From positions 2,852,001-2,916,000 of the forward strand of contig JANTQA010000072.1 of assembly GCA_027625915.1 (NCBI GenBank): 64,000 bases of DNA, in the 5' to 3' direction. A model generated the notes under the pieces. That model did not search any database, was not told where the DNA came from, and worked only from the letters and a program-made list of their open reading frames with translations. Below are positions 9,773 to 22,870 of this stretch, piece by piece. Source of the stretch: Anaeramoeba flamelloides. Taxonomy: Eukaryota > Metamonada > Anaeramoebidae. Position numbers and translations under genes: made by a program. Position 1 is the stretch's first letter. Each line of letters starts with the position of its first letter.

Positions 9773-12700
9773 ATGAAAAACTCAGACAAAAGAGAGTATT
9801 TAAAGGTAGTATTGTGTATTGTCCTCCGTTTAGTCATTGATCATTTATTTTTTCATTTATTAATCGATCTTATCTTTCCTTTTCATTAGGTTATCAATTA
9901 AAAATCAAGTTTAACTTTTTTTCCCCAATATTTATTTCTGTTAAAAATATGGTAAAATTAAGAAAAGATTAGGGATTAAAAGTTTCACTCTTTCTTGTAT
10001 TTGAGCACATTTTCCTAACTTGAAATATTCTCAAAAAACTTTGGTTGGTTGATATCTTACAAATCCAGAATTTGAATCTTAAATTATAGGGATAAATTAA
10101 AAAGTGTAATAAGTATCTATTTTTTCGTTTTTTTCTTTTTTTACTTATCATTTTTGCTTAATGTCCAATTCACGTAAATAAGATTACTCGCCATTCTAAT
10201 AAATAACCTCTTTTATTTTTTTTCTCTTAATGAATCCAAAGAATTATACTCGAACCAAAAATAAATAAAAAAAAAAAAACAATAATTTGTTTAAAAGCCA
10301 TACAATCATTTAGTAATTCAGATCCACTTACAAAATTAAATTTATTAAAAAACGATGTTGTTAGATGGAGACAAGTCTGTGAAAGAATTAAGGCACGATA
10401 CAAAAAGGATGAAGAACTTTTAAATGAAAAATTACAAAAATTACAAAATGAAAGAACACAATTAAGAAGCGCTTTGAAAAAATTATGTTACCAACGTGAT
10501 GAATTAACTGAAAAAATTAAACAACACAATCAATTTCAATTGTACACTTAACAATTTTCATCTATTTTTTATCCGATCTCAGGATTTTTTTTTTTCCAAA
10601 ATCCTTCTTGTTTTTTTTCTTCCTTTTTTTGATTTGTAAAAAAATTTTTCCCTTGTTTTTTTTCTTTTTTGCAATAAAAAACCAAATTCACCAACCAACA
10701 TATTAATCAAAAAACCAAAAAAAAACAAACACCCAAAAAACTTCAACTAAAACACTCAACAAAAGAAACTCATCAACAGTTTCCAATTTAAAAACTTATA
10801 ACAAATTAAAAACATCGTATGAACAAGCTAAATTATTGTCAAACGAAGTCGAGTTTCTGCTTCAAAACGAGAAAACCGATAAAGATCAATTAATTGAGCA
10901 ATTACACTTATTGTTGTCAAACAAGGTCGGAGATGAGTTCCGATTTCTTGAAAAAAACAAAAAAGAAAAAGAAGAAGAAGAAGAATATGAAATGATGGTG
11001 TTAACAAAAGAATCTGATTTGTTACAAAAAATTGAAGAACTGACCAAGCTTGAGGAAAGGGAAAATGAACTGAAACAAAAGGTTTTACTCAAGCAAGAGG
11101 AAGCCAGGAAATTAATCCAAATGAAGCACAATTTAGATTCACACCAACAAAGGGTTGAAGAATTGAGAAGGACACACACACACAATTTGCTCTTACAACA
11201 GCAAAAGACACTAGAGAACATGGGGAGGGTTGAGTGGCTCAAGGTTGAAAAAAATGATTTAAAATCTGAAATCCAAAGGCTGTCAAAAGAACGAGAAGCC
11301 AAGCAAAGCATTGAAGAAGACAACTTTGTCATTGAGAAGCGAATTTTTGCTGTCAAGCAAAGATTAGCCTTTGAGCAAAGAAGACAAATCGCTTTATCTG
11401 GCAACATGGAAAAATTAAGGAAGCGGTGCCAGGAGTTGATCAAGGAGGCGCAAGAATTAAATAATGAAATCTATGAAAAGAGCATAGATTTGCAACAAAG
11501 GACAGGCGAAATCAAATTAAGTGGCCAAGACGATGATGGTGATTGGTACAGGTTTAAGCAAGACGAACAAAAGGAGAAACTCAAGTGGATCCAAAGAATG
11601 AAAAACGAAGAAAAGGCATTCCAACAAATTGAAAATTTAACACAGGCAGCCGTTTCCATTTATAAATTGAATCGTGTTGAAATGGAAAAACGAAGAGCCA
11701 TAGCTGTCATGTCGCGGTTATTAGCCATGCTAAGTAAAAAACTTGAATGGAAGGATTTACAACGAGAAGAGTTAATTAGGCAAATCCGAGAGGAGGCCGG
11801 CAAAAAGGATTCAATTCTTAAGGAAATTGTTGAAAAAAAAAAGATCATGGAGAAAAATGAAGAAGAACTAAGTGAGCAAAAAGATGAAAATGAGGACACC
11901 ATTGCAGGCCTTGAACAACAGTTATTGGATTTCCGAACAAACGAAGCCAGATTGAGAAAGGAGGCAAAGGAAACAAGATGGAAGCTTGAAGAGCAGATCT
12001 TTGCAGAAAAGCAAAAAGTGAAAGACCTGACTGTGGAATACGAAAAATTGAAAAAGGATAAAGAAGAAGAAAGAGAAAAGGAAAAACAAAACGCTTCGGA
12101 TATCGGCGTCCAAATCGAATCATTACGAACGGCCCTAGGCAAGCACCTGTCAATTATTTTGAAGAAGGAGATCAAAAAGGATCAGCCTGTGGAAGATTTC
12201 CAAAGCAATTACAAGGAAATCCAAGAAGTGTATCTGAACAAAGAAGAAGAGGTGCAAAAGGTGAAACACAACTTGAAAGTGCAAACGACCTATGCCAGTA
12301 TGATGTATGATCGATACAACAAAATGTCTGTCCCCATCAGAAAATCTGGTAACAAACGCGGCTGGGGATTTAGAAAGGGTGGTAAGAAAAAGCAACAGTC
12401 AGAAATACCAAATATACCCTTACCAGTTTTATTAAAGCAAAAGGAATTCCGTAAATTCTTTTTAGATTTCTTGGTTTCCAAATTCAGTCAAGAAAACTTG
12501 CTGTTTTGGGTCCAAGTTGAAAAATATGCCAAATTAAAAGAGAACGAATTATTGTCACACGCAAAGCAAATCTTCCAAGAATACATCGCGAAAGATAGCC
12601 CCTACCATATAAGTATAGACCAAAATATCGTAAACAAGTGCCAACAAGAAATACAATCCTCTAATACTTCAAGAAATTGCTTTAAGGCAGCCCGTGAGTC

Positions 12701-12812
12701 TGTTGAATATTTAATGAGTATAGGCGCTTATCCTAAGTTCCTTAAATCCCCAGAATATAAAAAATTATTAAAATTAAATCCAAAGGGGGATTGGTCGAAA
12801 TATCAATATTAA
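9773..12812 (+). CDS. Coiled-coil protein with C-terminal RGS domain
   Basis: RGS domains speed GTP hydrolysis by heterotrimeric G-protein alpha subunits, so a role in switching off G-protein signalling is expected. Proposed exons: 9,773-9,795 (tentative), 10,314-10,541 and 10,766-12,812, giving about 765 residues. The 10,542-10,765 intron (GTACAC...AAAAG) keeps frame. Exon 2 encodes a charged helix (NDVVRWRQVCERIKARY). Exon 3 is about 500 residues of Glu/Lys/Gln-rich coiled coil, then the RGS domain at about 640-755, with SQENLLFWVQVEKYAK matching the family's SxENxxFW signature and an AARESV...YPKFLKSPEY end. The first exon is weak: it depends on a GTATTT donor after MKNSDKR. Without it the 5' end is open. 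The long coiled coil suggests dimerisation or a scaffold. Confidence 0.85.
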
Positions 12813-15356
12813 TTAATTTTTTTATTTATTTTTTCTTTTTATTTTTATATTCTCGATTCAATCAAGTCTCTCTTTGAAATTTTTATTTTTGAATTAAAAT
12901 AAATGTTTTAAAAAGATATTGATTTTTTTTTTATTATTATTTTTTTTTTCAAAAATGTTATCTTGACTGGATCTATTTAGATTTTATTTGTGATAAATGT
13001 GTTAAAAAAAGTGACGAAATTTAAAAGCTTTTAAATCAATTTTAGATTATCTAATTGTTTCTTTTTTATATATAATTTAGAAAAGTCCAAAAGTAGAACA
13101 TGTACTAAAAAACTCGTTTATAAAATTTATACTCCAAAATTTTTTCATTTGAGAATTCATTTAATTTTCTTTTTAAATATTTTATAATTATGAACTGGTA
13201 GAAAAATTATTTTTATCATGAAAAAAAGCTGATCTAAATTACCACATTTAATTTTTTTATCAATCCACTTGTTATCATTGAACTTTTTTCGAATTTATTT
13301 TAATGAATGATTATTAAACTTAATAAAGAAAATTCATTTCAAGTTGATTCTGATAAAATTTAATATTATCTTTTATTTTTTAAACAATAAACGATTATTC
13401 AGGTATTTTACACCTTCTTTATTAGAGTTCGATACATCATAACTTGTGAATTTTTTTTTTTTCAAATACACATATATTATAAAGATTCTTATACATATCA
13501 ATTTTTAAAAAGATTTACAACTTTAAAAGATATAATGAGTATTGGTAAAACAAAAGAAAATTTTTGATATTTTTTTTTTTTTTCATTTTTAATTGTAAAA
13601 TTTAAGATATTTTTTTTTGACATTATAAAGAGATTATTTATATCTATTCTTTTAATAGTCTAAAAAGAATCATATTATTCACTATTAAAATAAAATAAAA
13701 TAAAATATTACTTTCAAAATATATTGCTAAAATAAATTCTAAAAATGATTTTTTTTCTGTTTTTGGAATATAGTTTATCATTTTATTTTTGTTTTGTTAG
13801 AGTTTTAATAAAATTTCCCTGTTTTTTTGGGAAAATTGTTTTAACATTTATTTTTTTTTCTTACTTAATTTTCATTCTTATATTCATCCATTGTAAATAA
13901 TTTCAAAAAAAAAAAAACCAACAATTTGTGTTTTTTTTCTAAATATGACAATTTTAAAAAAGGCGGTGTATTCAAATCTTAATTAGTTTTATAGTATCTT
14001 TTCTGAATGAAATATATTTATTATATCTTTGAAAAAATAATTTTTAAAAGATCTGTAGAACTGAAATCCAAAATATAGTTTTGGTTAATATATTTTTCAG
14101 AATTTATTTTTTCCTTGAAGTGCAGCATAGCTAGATTTTCGAGAGTTTAGTATTTTGTTGTCACAATCTATTTTTTTTATTATTAATTAAACTTGATTAA
14201 ACTTTTCTATTCGGTTTTCCTCTGTTTAGAAACATTTTATTATTTTTTAAAGTTGCAAATTTTTGTGTATGTTTCTTCTCTTTAATGATTTGATCAATAA
14301 AGTTAACGAAAGATTTTTTTTGAAGTCAAAATGTTGTTCTGCAATTTTCAATTTTTTATTTTTATTCATTATGTTATAATTTCTTTTATATCTTTGAAAT
14401 ATTTCAAAATTAAAATAATATTACAAGGTATGTGCTCTTAAACCTGTTATTGTGTATGAGTTTTGGAGATTATTTTTATTATCTCTATTTTGAAAATTTA
14501 GTTACTTTCAGATTTTTTTATTCGTCAAAAATTAGTTTTGGTTTTTAAAAGGTTTTCAATTTGAAAAAAAATAAAATCTCAAAATCCAAGTTAAATAAAA
14601 TACACAAAAAGATTTATAAAGAGATTAAATTAACTAGGTATATAAAAAAAGAATTATTTCAGATATCTAAGAATCTATATTATAAGGATATTTTTTGGTA
14701 TTGGTGAATGGGATTATCTTACATTAAAAATGCTTTATAAATATTTTGAAGAACTGATAGATCTGACATTTTTGTTCTTATAATTCCAAAAAATTTTTGG
14801 GATAATAAAATCAAATATAAAATTTTATCAAAACCGGGTCTTTATTAAAGAATTTTCCAGAAAATTGAAGTTGATCCAATCAAAACTAATTTCTTTTTTT
14901 TTTTAATTAAAAAAAAATGATTTTATTCCATTCTTTCAAACCTAAAAAACAAAAAAAAAAGAAAGTAAGAAATAGCATAAATAATCTTTGAATAGTTGAC
15001 AATTGAACAATTATTTTTTTCGTAAATTTATTTTTAAGTATCCTTTCTTTGACACTTTCCATATTATTTTGTTTTTTAACTTCGAATCGACACTAAATAA
15101 ATAACAAAAATATAGTTATATAAAATCTTAAGAAATTAAAAATTTATTATTTCTAATTTTTTTATTTCTTTTCTTTTTTTAAAAATTTCGTAATATTATT
15201 AATTAATTTATAATTATTCCTATTTGAAATGAAATAAGAATAAATATAAAGTTGTATAATAAACAGCACTCGATAAAACAAAGATCTATATAAAATAATA
15301 TAATGTTAATAATAATAAAAATAAAAATAAAAAATAGGATAAAACATCAATGGTGA
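12813..15356. other. 2.5-kb AT-rich spacer, nothing recognised
   Basis: Homopolymers, short direct repeats (AAAATAAAATAAAATA near 13,687) and no open frame with recognisable protein. It separates convergent genes (RGS protein + and sorting nexin -), so it holds both 3' ends. I saw no clear match to the repeat families named elsewhere. Confidence 0.5.
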
Positions 15357-17765
15357 TTAATTAATTTGTTTTAGGGCATTAATATTTTTTTCCCAAATAG
15401 TTATAGAATATTTTGCAACATCTAACTGAGCTTGTGAATAGTCTATCAGCATTGATTTAATTTCTGAATTTCTTTTTTTCTCCATTTTCTCAATTTCATC
15501 AATAAAAACAGCTGTAACTTTTCGGTTTTGAATTTTTAAAAAAGATTCCACTTTTTCATTTTCTAAATCATTTTTTTCTAATTGGTTCACTTCTTCTTTT
15601 TGTTTGTCTTTTGCCTTTGTCAATTTTTCATCACTTTTCTCTTTTTTTTTTGTTATTGATTTAAATGCAGTATATGTTTTATTTCTTGTATTATAACCAT
15701 TTCCAATTTCGTTGCAATTTTGTAACTGCTCATATATTGCATCCTCAAAAAATATTTGAGAAGATGAAATTTCTTGTATTTGCCTTATGCTCAATCGGTT
15801 CATTTTTTTTGAGAGAAAATTGCAATTACTAACCAAGGATCTGAATTCTAAATTCCTTCCAAATTTTGCTAATGATTCCCCAAAATTCATTAATTGTGTT
15901 GAATGCTTTTCTTTCAAATTTCTTATTTTTTGGGTATCGGCATAAAGTTTTTTCTATGAATAGTAAAAGTTTTATTAAATTTATTTTTAAATAAAGAAAT
16001 GAAATTATTTTAAAAAATAAGAAAAATTATTTATTTTTTTTTAGAGTCAAATATTTGAGAGAAATTGTCATCCATTTTAAATTTTGTTTATTTTGATTTT
16101 GATTCCTCAAATACGTTTGAAATGATATTTTTTTGGAATGGTCAAAATATTTAAAGATTATTTGTATGGAATGGTCAGATATTATTTTGAAGTAGAGAAA
16201 TTTTGATAAATTTTTGAAAAAATATTTACAAAAGAATCGATAAAAATTTAACCAATAAGTTTTTTTGTTTTGCTTTAAACAAAATTTAGAAACACCAGAA
16301 TTTATTTATTTTTATTGTTAATTATTTATTTTCTGTTTGGTAATATATTTTAAATTAAAAAAAGTTGTGAAAATTTAAAATATTATGAAAGATGAGAAAA
16401 GTTTTGGGTTCAATCGTTACGGTGAAAAATAATTTTTTGAAATGGAAAAAAAAAATTGGTAATTTTTATGAGTGCCCAATATCAATTAAAACTCAATCCA
16501 ACATGTATTGTATGATCCTTTTCCAATAATCAACAATCAAAAACTAGGTCATTTTTAGAAAAAAGTGCCAAAGAGCGACAATTAATTCCCAATTTAAATT
16601 GTTGGATAATATATTTTTGAAAACAACATGTGTTCGTTTCGAAGTGTTGCTCTTTGGCACTTTTTGAGATCTTAAACCATTTTTTTTTTCTTTTTTTTTC
16701 AAATGAGTTATTTTTATCGAGAAAGAATGTAACAAAATTCTGACTTTGTAAAATATATAGAGCGTTATAAAATAACCACAGATTAGATTAAATCGAATTA
16801 AATTGATTTTGAACCGAAATAAAATAATTTGTTTCAAATTGAAGAAATTTAAGAATTTGAAAAGATAAAATAAAAAAAGAATATTTTTGACCATTTTCTA
16901 TGGAACTGCCCAGCCTATGAAAATAATCGCAAAATCTGGATATCTGAATTAAAAAAAATTAATATTTCTAATATATTAAAAAAAAATAATATTTCTAATA
17001 TTATTATAAAAAAGGATTCAACCTGCTTATTAGCCTTAGTGGGTAATAAACTTATTTTTGAGTCTTTAATAAATTTCCTAAATAAAAATTTAGGAATTCG
17101 GGTAAATAAGAGGGGCTAATAACTCCTCGCTTAAATAATATAAAAAAAAAAAAAAGAATATTTGTTTTTTAAAATAGGATTTTTTACAATTGAGAAATAC
17201 TTTGAAACTTTTTTTTTTTGAATTGTTTGCTAATGAGATTTTAGATTTTTTTTAGAAATTCTATTTTTTATCAAAGAGATCCAATGTATTTTTTTTTTGT
17301 ATTTGAATTTTGTCAACGAAAACAAGGGCAATTTTATAATATCCTTTTTGAGTTTCAGTCACTCCTTGGGCATGGGGCAAATCCACAGTAAGTGATTAGA
17401 CCCTTAAGGTAAGAAATTTTCAATCTAAGGATCTTCAAATGTTTTTGTAATTAAATATTAAATAAATTTATTTTTAGTGTTTTTTAAACCAAAATTTATC
17501 TTCAGAAAAATTGCTGATCTTTTTAATTAAAAATCATCTCGATTTTTGAGTTTTTTAAAAATTAATATACCTATTTAACGTGATACTTCTTAAAATTGTC
17601 TTGTTTACTTTCTTGATCATTTAAGAGTCAATAAAAATTTTTCATTTAATTTTTCAGGATGATTTCTTTATACTTTTTTTTTAATTTTCTTTTTGTGAAC
17701 TTTGATTTATCTTTAATATGTTTAAGATAGACAGTATCTTTAGGAGTGATATATATTTTTATACC

Positions 17766-17818
<53 letters not shown>

Positions 17819-19202
17819 TGTTCTAAAAATACACGGCTCTTGTCCTAAACAGCATAAATAATTATAACAAAAAAAAAAAAAAAAAAGAAATGGAATAATT
17901 ATGAAAAAAGAAACAAATTTGAATGCACAACTTACAAAAATATTTTCATAATTTTTCCACATCAGAACTTTTTCTTCAAGCTTTTCTAATTTGTTTTCAT
18001 CTAGGTTGTAATCAAGGTACCCATTGTGCAGGGTTTTAATTCCGTTAAAAGACTGTTTTCTTTTAACTTCGGTTTTAAATATATTTAGTGAATCCTTTTC
18101 AATAAAGATTTGAAATAGTTTGGAAAGGCTAAGCAACTTATGCTTTGAGATTTTTTGCAAAAAGATTTCCAATTTTTTTCTTCGAAGTGCAACAAATTGA
18201 TCCGTAAACTTTGCAATAATTTTTTTTCCTGGGAGTGTTGGTACAACAGTTCCAGGGAAGTCTTTAACTAAATTCTTTCTTAACCACAAAAAATCTTTAT
18301 ATCTTCTTTTTACATCAAACCCAACATATTTTTCTGTATTTAAAGATTCAGATTCTTTATTATGATCGTTTCCACCAACAGAAGTTTGTTCTTTATTTAG
18401 TTCTTTTTCTTTTTGCTCGTGTTCTTGCTCTTTCTCTTTCTCTGAATCACTTTCTGATTCTGATTGTGATTCTGATTCTGATTCTGATTCTGATTCTTCC
18501 TTTTTTTTTGGATTTTCTTTTTGTGTTTCAGTTAATTGATATTTTTGGGTGAACACCTGATAAATAGTAAACTTATTTATTCCCTTTCCAAGGTTCTTTG
18601 GTGAGTCCACTTTAATTTCATATCGATATGCAATTTCTTTTTTATGCAAAATTTCATTTATTTGTTGATGAACATTTTCAAGAAGAATATTGTCCATTTC
18701 TGTGGAATTTTGAGGACTTTTGTTTGTATTTGATCTCTTTTCTTTCTCCTCTTGATTTTTCTTTTCTTTTTCTTTTTCTTTTCCTTTTTTTTGTTTTTTA
18801 TTATCATTTACATTTTTTTGATCTTTTGTTTTGTTATTTTCTTTTTCTTGAAGTATTTTATTTAGAGGATCTAATACACTGTCTTCAGATTCTTGTCCAT
18901 TATCTTCGGGCTTTTTTTTAGTTTCTGTTTCTTTGTCGTAAATATCAGAAGAACTGGTTTCAAAAGAAGACTCAGACTCACTTTTAATTTCTTCCTCGAG
19001 TGAAATTTTGTTTTTTTTTTTTTTTTCCTTCTTGTTTTCACCGTCCTTTATTTGAGGGTTGTGTTTGAAAAAAAAAAAATGTAAATTTTTAAAGAAAGGA
19101 AACAAAAACTATTGAGTATTAAAATTATTACGTTTACATAAATTTCTAATGACAACTTACTTTATTTTTTTGTTCCAACTTTGCAATTTTGTTTTTTGAC
19201 AT
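15357..19202 (-). CDS. PX-BAR sorting nexin (SNX1/Vps5-like)
   Basis: Likely endosomal sorting nexin that binds phosphoinositides through PX and bends membrane through BAR, as in retromer-linked tubules. Minus-strand exons: 19,202-19,161 (MSKNKIAKLEQKNK, donor GTAAGT), about 19,045-17,936 and 15,953-15,357; all junctions are phase 0, giving about 582 residues. Exon 2 begins with a Lys/Glu/Ser-rich acidic region including an (ES)n run, followed by the PX domain: RRYKDFLWLRKNL, then PTLPGKK (the Pro-rich loop) and RRKKLEIFLQKI. Exon 3 is a long amphipathic coiled coil typical of BAR, ending QAQLDVAKYSITIWEKN. The 1,982-base intron 2 holds a family B element with a LINE fragment inside it. An ORF-like extension past 17,936 is read-through into the (CA)n(TA)n tract and should be ignored. 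The acceptor at 19,046 is inferred. Confidence 0.85.
16400..17412 (+). repeat. Family B repeat in sorting-nexin intron, split by LINE
   Basis: Positions 16,400-16,886 and 17,164-17,412 align with 43,905-44,585. The shared landmarks are the TTACGGT start block, the GCACTTTTTxxGA block, the CAAAGAGATCCAATGTA block and an end reading GACCCTTAAG. The first part contains an imperfect inverted repeat (AAAGTGCCAAAGAGCGAC near 16,561 and GTTGCTCTTTGGCACTTT near 16,647). No transposase is present. The gap is the LINE insertion described separately. Confidence 0.7.
16887..17148 (+). mobile_element. 5'-truncated LINE insertion with target duplication
   Basis: The insertion is flanked by a perfect 15-bp direct repeat, AAAAAAAGAATATTT, at 16,872-16,886 and 17,149-17,163, and ends in a poly(A) tail. 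It encodes, uninterrupted, the C-terminal tail of a LINE ORF2: HFLWNCPAYENNRKIW (the His/Cys part of a CCHC-like knuckle), then LLALVGNK and FLNKNLGIRVNKRG followed by a stop. The same tail occurs, more decayed, at 28.4 and 61.3 kb. An open frame, exact duplication and insertion inside an older repeat make this a relatively young event. Confidence 0.85.
17762..17813. repeat. (CA)n(TA)n compound microsatellite
   Basis: About 13 CA units followed directly by about 12 TA units, in the large intron of the sorting nexin. It lies about 120 bases inside the intron from the exon 2 donor. It makes a spurious open reading frame extension on the minus strand. Confidence 0.95.
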
Positions 19203-19611
19203 TTCTCAAAAAAATGAATAAATAATTTTCACAAAATATGTTATTTTCAATTTTTTAATTTTCCATTTTGAAAGTCTATTATTGTGTGTCTTGAATTTTT
19301 TCAAATGAGTGGTAATAATTAAGACTAAAAAATATTTTTTAAGAATTCCAAATTTTTTGTAATTTTCTAAAAGTTATTCAACTTATCTTGTTGGTAATTT
19401 GAAAACAAAAAATAAAAACCAATGAAATCTTTTTTCCCAACACCCAAATATGAAAAAATTTTTAAATTTTTAGCTTAGCGGATTGCCAAACTGTCCAAAA
19501 TTTGAATACCTTATTACTCACACGAGCATGTTATGTGGCATTTTTATTCTTTCTTGTGAAGATTCTTTGTTGTTAAAAATTTTAAAAAAATTTGAGAATA
19601 TTTCGGTTTAA
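19203..19611. other. Spacer upstream of the sorting nexin
   Basis: Probable promoter side of the minus-strand sorting nexin gene. Sequence is A/T-rich with no TATA-like or other element that I could separate from background. No ORF is supported. Confidence 0.4.
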
Positions 19612-20862
19612 GGGAATAGTAAGCTAAAAAAATCTTCAAGTCAATTTAATAGCAAATTCACAAAAATTTTGATCCATCTTGAAATTGAAAAGAGGGTGTA
19701 TAAAATCTGATTACTACAATAACAAACTTAATTGTCAAACTATTTTCCGAATTGAGTTATTGTTTTTAAAAGAAAGATCCATTTTGTCCTATTTCAAGAA
19801 AAGTTGAAAAGTTAGCAATTTTCCAAATTATTTATAAAAAAAAATATTTTCTTTGAAAAAAGATTGAAATCTTATTGCCTGTAAGGGAAGAGGCGAAATA
19901 TATACTTTGATAATAAACGTACTAAGTTCTAAAAAAAACCAATATAAAATCTGTTTAATTTCAGTAAAAATTACAATAATTATTGTAAACTTCAAAAAAA
20001 AAATATAATTTTTTGATTCAAAGAACAGTTGAAATCAATTTTTTCGAGGGATTAAATGAAAAAATCTGAGAAAAAAAACCAAATAATCAAATTAAAAAAT
20101 CTCCCTAAATACTTTATAAAAACCTGGAAAATCCAACTTATAAACTACGGAAATACTTTTGAATTTATTGTTTTTAATCAATAATTAATATCCCAATCTT
20201 AGTTATTTCAATAGCTTATTAATAACCCAATCTTAGTTATTTCAATAGCTTATTAACAACCCAACGATTAAATTTATCCATAGAATAAACAATTATTTCC
20301 CAACATTTTGAAGATTTTCAAACAATAAAACGAATTCAAATAAATAATTCAATAATAAATCGATAATAGATATTATCAAATAACTTAATTTATTACTAAC
20401 AATTCCTTTTTTATACTCTTATTGTTTCAAAAAGAATATTACATAAACTCTTCAAATATCTAGCAATTCAATAAATATATGTTGAACCAAAGAAATGATC
20501 AATTTTCTTAGATCTTCAAGGGTTCAATATTTGATTTATTTTATTTGTGAATTTTACGAAGATTGAAATTCCATCGCTATTTGTTCTTATAGACTCTCAG
20601 AAAAATACTAAAAGTGGGATAACTTCAAATATAAAAAATTTTTTGCAAATTTTTTTTAACTATTTCTAATTTGATCCAAAAATGAAAACCAAAAAAGAGA
20701 GGATCAAGATTTTTGTATAAAAAATTTAATTGGGGAAAATGGACTATTTTAAAAATGATAATTCATTTCTCTAGAGTTGATAAATGAAGTTCCATATTGG
20801 GTTTAATTGTATACTTGTTGAAATAATTACTCTATTAACTTTTAAAAAAAAATAAGAGTTAC
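19612..20862 (+). repeat. Family A repeat, copy 1
   Basis: Long non-coding repeat aligning end to end, by eye, with 24,495-25,727. Shared blocks include CTTGAAATTGAAA, GAAGATTGAAATCTTATT, GATTCCAAGAACAGTTGAAATC and AATCGATAATAGATATTATC, in that order. The left end reads TTAA then GGGAATA. The right end is diverged, so 20,862 is approximate. No ORF longer than about 60 codons is conserved between copies, so it is probably a non-autonomous transposon. Confidence 0.75.
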
Positions 20863-21429
20863 TAAACTCTTTTTCAAATAAAACGGCACCAATTTTTAAA
20901 ATATTTGTTTTTAATTTTTATTGTTTTGTCTTTGTGAGTTTTAAAGATTGGATTGAGATCTTTTTTATGTTTTAAAGCGTTTATTAGATTTTATAATGTT
21001 GTACAATTAATTTGATTCAATTGAAAAAAATTTCTCGACATTTTATAGATTATTCTTTACATGTAAAACTTTTTTTCTTTAAAGTCTCATTTACAAGATA
21101 AAGCCGTAATTCATCTGGTATTTTGTATATTGTTTTTTTTTTCTTAATTTCTCTTTTGTTTGTTCTATAAATCAACCCATATGGATCTTTAATCTTAATT
21201 CCTATATCTATCTCATTTGAAATCAAACTTCAACTGTTTCCATTTTTTTACACTGGTAGATTATTTCCAAATTGATTTCTTCTTATCTTGCCATTTCATT
21301 TTCCTTATGTTCAATATCCATAAATAAAAAAAAAATAAAAAAATGAAAAATTAAAATTCAAATCACCAATGAGTAATTATCTTATTTACAATCAAATTCG
21401 ATTGTATTGTTGATTTGAGATGTGTACCC
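20863..21429. other. AT-rich spacer between two family A copies
   Basis: No gene or clear repeat recognised. Several T runs and a short pyrimidine-rich stretch near 21,240-21,310 are the only visible structure. Confidence 0.4.
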
Positions 21430-22000
21430 TTTTGTTTGAAAAGGAATTTAGTTCATGAAGGTATATTAAATTTAAAAAGTCTTCAAGTAAATTTAATAAG
21501 CAAAAACCAAATTTTTTTTTTAATTGTAATCTTCTTGAAATATCAGTAAGAACTAAAATTTTGATCACTATAAAATATTGCTCACTTTTGAAGTTACCAA
21601 AGTTGAATTATTGTTATAAAATGTGTGAACATTTTTTCTTATTATTGAAAAGCCAAAATCCAACCAATTTCTATATTATTTCAAAAAAAAAAATAGTTTC
21701 TATGACAGAAGAAAAAAATCAAATTATCTAAGGATGAAGTTTATAAAAATACACTTTAAACATGAAGTTTAAAAATAATTCAGTAACAAAATCTACATAT
21801 TTCTAAAAAATTACAATAATAATATTTAACTTGAAAAAAAATTAATTTTTTTATTTGATTTTGTGAATTTTAAAACTTTTCTTACAAAATTTGAAATTCT
21901 TGGTGCTAATAAAATGAAAAAAATAATAAAACTCAAAAAAGTATATTTTTTTAATCTTTAAAATTACAATTTTTTGTTAACTAACTAACTTAATTCCAAA
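21430..22000 (+). repeat. Family A repeat, truncated copy
   Basis: Shares with copies at 19.6 and 24.5 kb the TCTTCAAGTAAATTTAAT start block, the CTTGAAATATCAGTAAG region, the GTTATAAAATGTG and the AATAATATTTAACTTGAAAAAAA blocks. It stops about halfway along the consensus and is heavily diverged. Ends are approximate. Confidence 0.55.
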
Positions 22001-22139
22001 CAAACAATATATTACGCTATATGATAAGGAATTAAAAATTATTCAATATATTATTCTTTCAGTGTAATGTGTTGATATTACTTATCGATAAAAATATTCT
22101 TGGTAATTTTTCTTATTCATTCAACTAACATTAGTTATC

Positions 22140-22510
22140 CTCCCCCAAGCTCAACAATTCTAAAATTCCAAGGCCTTTGCCAATTGCATAAATAGGTATC
22201 ATTATGTAATTAATATAAGCACAAATCAAGTTTTTCTTTTATTTCCAAAGTATTAATAGTAAGAAAAAATAGAAAATATTAATCATTTTTTATGGGTATA
22301 TCCGATGAAAATTATAGATTAATTCTTCACAATAAATTAAAAGAAAAAAATCTTAATGGTTTAAATTAAAACACTCGAGTTGTAATTATTTTTTAATTAA
22401 TTAATAATCATGAAGTCTATGGTTTTATTTTTAAATTAACTTTGAGGAAATTTAGGTATTTGGACAACTAGGGTATAATTTACACTTCTTTAATAATAAT
22501 AATAAGAATA
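22140..22510 (+). mobile_element. LINE 3' end (palindromic-tail lineage)
   Basis: Aligns with the 3' end of the LINE at 54.6-55.0 kb: AAGCTCAACAATTCTAAAATT, TAAATAGGTATCATTATGTAAT, TAGAAAATATTAATCA, AATTAATAATCATGAAG and the tail GGTATAATTTACACTTCTTT. Frame is broken throughout. Only the C-terminal and 3' untranslated part remains. Confidence 0.7.
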
Positions 22511-22769
22511 AATAAAACTTTTTATTAAATAATAAAACATTGTAAGTATTTTTCAGAAAGCTCATTAATTAGGTATTCCGAATAATGTAATTCTTAATGA
22601 GAGCGATTTATGATAAAAAATCTTAAATTGTCTTGGGAAAAGTTCGTGAATTTTCATAATTGCAAATTCAACAATAAGTTCTAATCTGAAATCAACTGTT
22701 GAGAAATTTTTATTATTTCTCTACTGTTATATAATTGTAAAACAGAAAAAAAATTCACTTCCTTTTTTT

Positions 22770-22870
22770 TTATTATTGAAGAAGTGTAAATTACACTCTA
22801 GTTGTCCTTAGACTTAAATTCCCTTTCAGAAATTTAATCGTAAAATCATAGATTTCATGATTATTAATGA
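22770..22870 (-). mobile_element. LINE tail fragment, tail-to-tail with previous
   Basis: Minus-strand copy of the same tail: AATCATAGATTTCATGATTA, then CCCTTTCAGAAATTTAATCG, then AGTGTAAATTACACTC when read on the plus strand. With the element at 22.1-22.5 kb it forms a long inverted pair separated by about 260 bp. Confidence 0.65.

Noticed and set aside
10886-12481. Minus-strand ORFs opposite the RGS gene
   Set aside because: Ser/Phe/Leu-rich antisense readings of a Glu/Lys coiled coil; no independent support.
18628-18921. Plus-strand Phe/Leu-rich ORF
   Set aside because: Antisense of the Lys/Glu-rich N-terminal part of the sorting nexin.
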